Of a DNA stretch of 64,000 bases, positions 63,100-64,000 are shown piece after piece. Both the position numbers and the translations under genes were made by a program. This stretch comes from Flavobacterium resistens (lineage in GTDB: Bacteria > Bacteroidota > Bacteroidia > Flavobacteriales > Flavobacteriaceae), in contig NZ_FXTA01000001.1 of the NCBI RefSeq assembly GCF_900182645.1, positions 930,001 through 994,000 on the forward strand, written 5' to 3'. The notes under the pieces were generated by a model, which was given only the letters and a program-made list of their open reading frames with translations, searched no databases and was not told the origin of the DNA. Position 1 is the first letter of the stretch; the number at the start of each line of letters is the position of its first letter.

Positions 63100-63468
63100 A
63101 TGAATACCAACGAGAAAAAAGTTATGATCATCGAAAATGATGATATGGCAATTGAAATTCTAAAATTCATTTTAAAAAAAGAAGGTTACAGAATAAGTGT
63201 TGCCAAAGATGGCATGAATGCATTGGAACGCATTCCTGTTATTTTGCCTGATTTGGTCATTACAACGATTATTATACCGCTCAAATCTGGATTGGAGATT
63301 ATCAATCATATTAAAAAAAACTTCCCAAATATTCGTGTTATTGCGCTCTCATCACTTGGCGAAGAGGAAAATACAGTAGAAGAAGCTTTTGAATTGGGCG
63401 TTGATGATTTTATTGCAAAACCATTTAATCCAAATGAACTTTTATTGCGAATAAAGCGATTATTATAG
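63100..63468 (+). CDS. Stand-alone receiver domain lacking the phospho-acceptor Asp
   Basis: The ATG at 63100 gives 122 residues, only a CheY-like receiver. The frame to 63055 overlaps DUF4838 and is not supported. The acidic pocket is in VMIIENDDMAIEIL (D14, D15), the S/T in IALSSLGE (S84) and the lysine in FIAKPF (K107). At the usual D position in PDLVITxIxxP the protein has T56 (PDLVITTIIIP), so normal phosphorylation cannot occur there. It starts 17 bases after the DUF4838 stop and probably shares the transcript. It may be a constitutive or ligand-driven adapter. Confidence 0.85.
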   Translation: MNTNEKKVMIIENDDMAIEILKFILKKEGYRISVAKDGMNALERIPVILPDLVITTIIIPLKSGLEIINHIKKNFPNIRVIALSSLGEEENTVEEAFELGVDDFIAKPFNPNELLLRIKRLL

Positions 63469-63553
63469 CTTTTTAAAGTCTGTTTTTGAGAAATACCAAA
63501 GCATTAATCGGTTGTAATTTTTAACAGATGCCAATTTTTCAGCTATTTATAGC

Positions 63554-63561
63554 TATCTTTG
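63554..63561 (+). promoter_or_regulatory. -7 element for the DEAD-box helicase gene
   Basis: TATCTTTG matches TAnnTTTG exactly and is followed by GCGCAAAAT, a frequent context for flavobacterial housekeeping promoters. It lies 18 bases before the ATG at 63579. A proper -33 TTTG is not visible. Confidence 0.45.
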
Positions 63562-63578
63562 CGCAAAATTTAATGCAA

Positions 63579-64000
63579 ATGAGCACTTTCGAAAAATTCA
63601 ATCTTCCAAAATCATTACAAAAAGCTGTAGACGAATTAGGTTTTGTTACACCAACTCCTATTCAGGAAAAATCTTTCTCTGTAATCATGTCTGGACGTGA
63701 TATGATGGGAATTGCACAAACCGGAACTGGTAAAACATTTGCCTATTTATTGCCTCTTTTAAAATTATATAAATTTACCAATACCAATACTCCAAAAATT
63801 GTTGTACTTGTTCCAACTCGTGAATTAGTAGTTCAGGTTGTCGATGAAGTTGAGAAATTGACTAAATATATGTCGGTTAAAACTTTAGGAATTTACGGAG
63901 GTGTAAACATCAATACACAAAAGAAAGCCGTTTATGAAGGCGTTGACATTTTAGTTGGAACTCCTGGACGTACGATGGATTTAGCTTTAGACGCAGTTGT
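63579..64000 (+). CDS. DEAD-box RNA helicase (3' end outside window)
   Basis: The visible 140 residues begin MSTFEKFNLPKSLQKAVDEL (an in-frame ATG at 63573 adds two residues). They contain the Q motif GFVTPTPIQEKSF, Walker A AQTGTGKTFAYLLPLL (motif I), PTRELVVQVVDEV (Ia) and VGTPGRTMDL (Ib). The remaining motifs, including DEAD, lie beyond the right edge. These helicases open RNA secondary structure in ribosome assembly and RNA decay, often at low temperature. Which paralogue it is cannot be told from this part. Confidence 0.93.
   Translation, partial: MSTFEKFNLPKSLQKAVDELGFVTPTPIQEKSFSVIMSGRDMMGIAQTGTGKTFAYLLPLLKLYKFTNTNTPKIVVLVPTRELVVQVVDEVEKLTKYMSVKTLGIYGGVNINTQKKAVYEGVDILVGTPGRTMDLALDAV

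Noticed and set aside
57108..63468. Polysaccharide utilisation locus (PUL)
   Set aside because: There is no SusC/SusD pair, and the synthase-barrel order fits export rather than uptake; DUF4838 alone is not enough.
1..64000. tRNA, rRNA or tmRNA genes
   Set aside because: No T-loop/acceptor pattern or rRNA-like conserved stretch was recognised by reading; a scan with tRNAscan-SE would settle this.

Overview
The window looks like a chromosomal segment of a Flavobacterium-type bacterium (Bacteroidota). The evidence is low G+C content, TAnnTTTG-type -7 promoter elements, almost no Shine-Dalgarno sequences, many short lipoproteins, TonB receptors with carboxypeptidase-like N-terminal domains, OMP_b-brl_3 barrels, and families otherwise known mainly from flavobacteria (DUF6452, DUF6048, DUF6095, DUF6146, DUF6787). 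No rRNA, tRNA, CRISPR array, insertion sequence or prophage was recognised.

Layout. 1-4 kb: LPS-core genes (two GT2 enzymes, a GT9 heptosyltransferase-like enzyme, a Kdo/WaaP-like kinase, a DUF5672 protein). 4-19 kb: housekeeping genes, namely a Sua5/YrdC protein, cysteine desulfurase, an Smr protein, cysE-cysM, an aldo/keto reductase, a histidine kinase, rlmD followed by two envelope proteins, a racemase, and two methyltransferases. 19-26 kb: a ZIP transporter, an outer-membrane barrel receptor and two tandem membrane-anchored AraC regulators. 26-31 kb: murQ, small conserved proteins, a structured flavobacterial RNA-like element, and a cNMP/CBS/DUF294 protein paired with a DnaQ-like exonuclease. 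31.3-33.8 kb: a type VI secretion remnant in which a 5'-truncated tssF is joined head-to-head to the 3' third of clpV. 33.8-45 kb: topoisomerase IV (parC, parE), pncB, a transglutaminase-like protein, a flavin reductase, a BrkB-like protein, two envelope proteins and ychF. 45-57 kb: a large TonB receptor, ferredoxin, a LuxC-like acyl-CoA reductase, serC-serA, DUF937, DUF6146/DUF6787, a LolD-like ATPase and a TIGR02757 protein.

57.1-63.5 kb is the strongest candidate for a little-described system. It is a tightly packed same-strand cluster of a membrane-anchored helical-repeat protein, a processive GT2 synthase with a frameshift, a TPR plus YaiO-like outer-membrane barrel, a secreted DUF4838 hydrolase-like protein, and a stand-alone receiver that lacks the phospho-acceptor aspartate. 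The set parallels the parts of Pga-type exopolysaccharide export, but the families differ. The window ends inside a DEAD-box helicase gene.

Intergenic DNA is rich in short-unit repeat families. These include GTTTCAAG, CTAAGGTT and GTTTAATCG arms facing their complements, and a CTGAGCGAAGTCGAAG palindromic element. Many sit at 3' ends, where they probably form long hairpins. Two structured elements near 20.5 and 28.1 kb share a common core. Several genes are better started at an internal ATG than at the longest open frame, and the coordinates given here use those starts.
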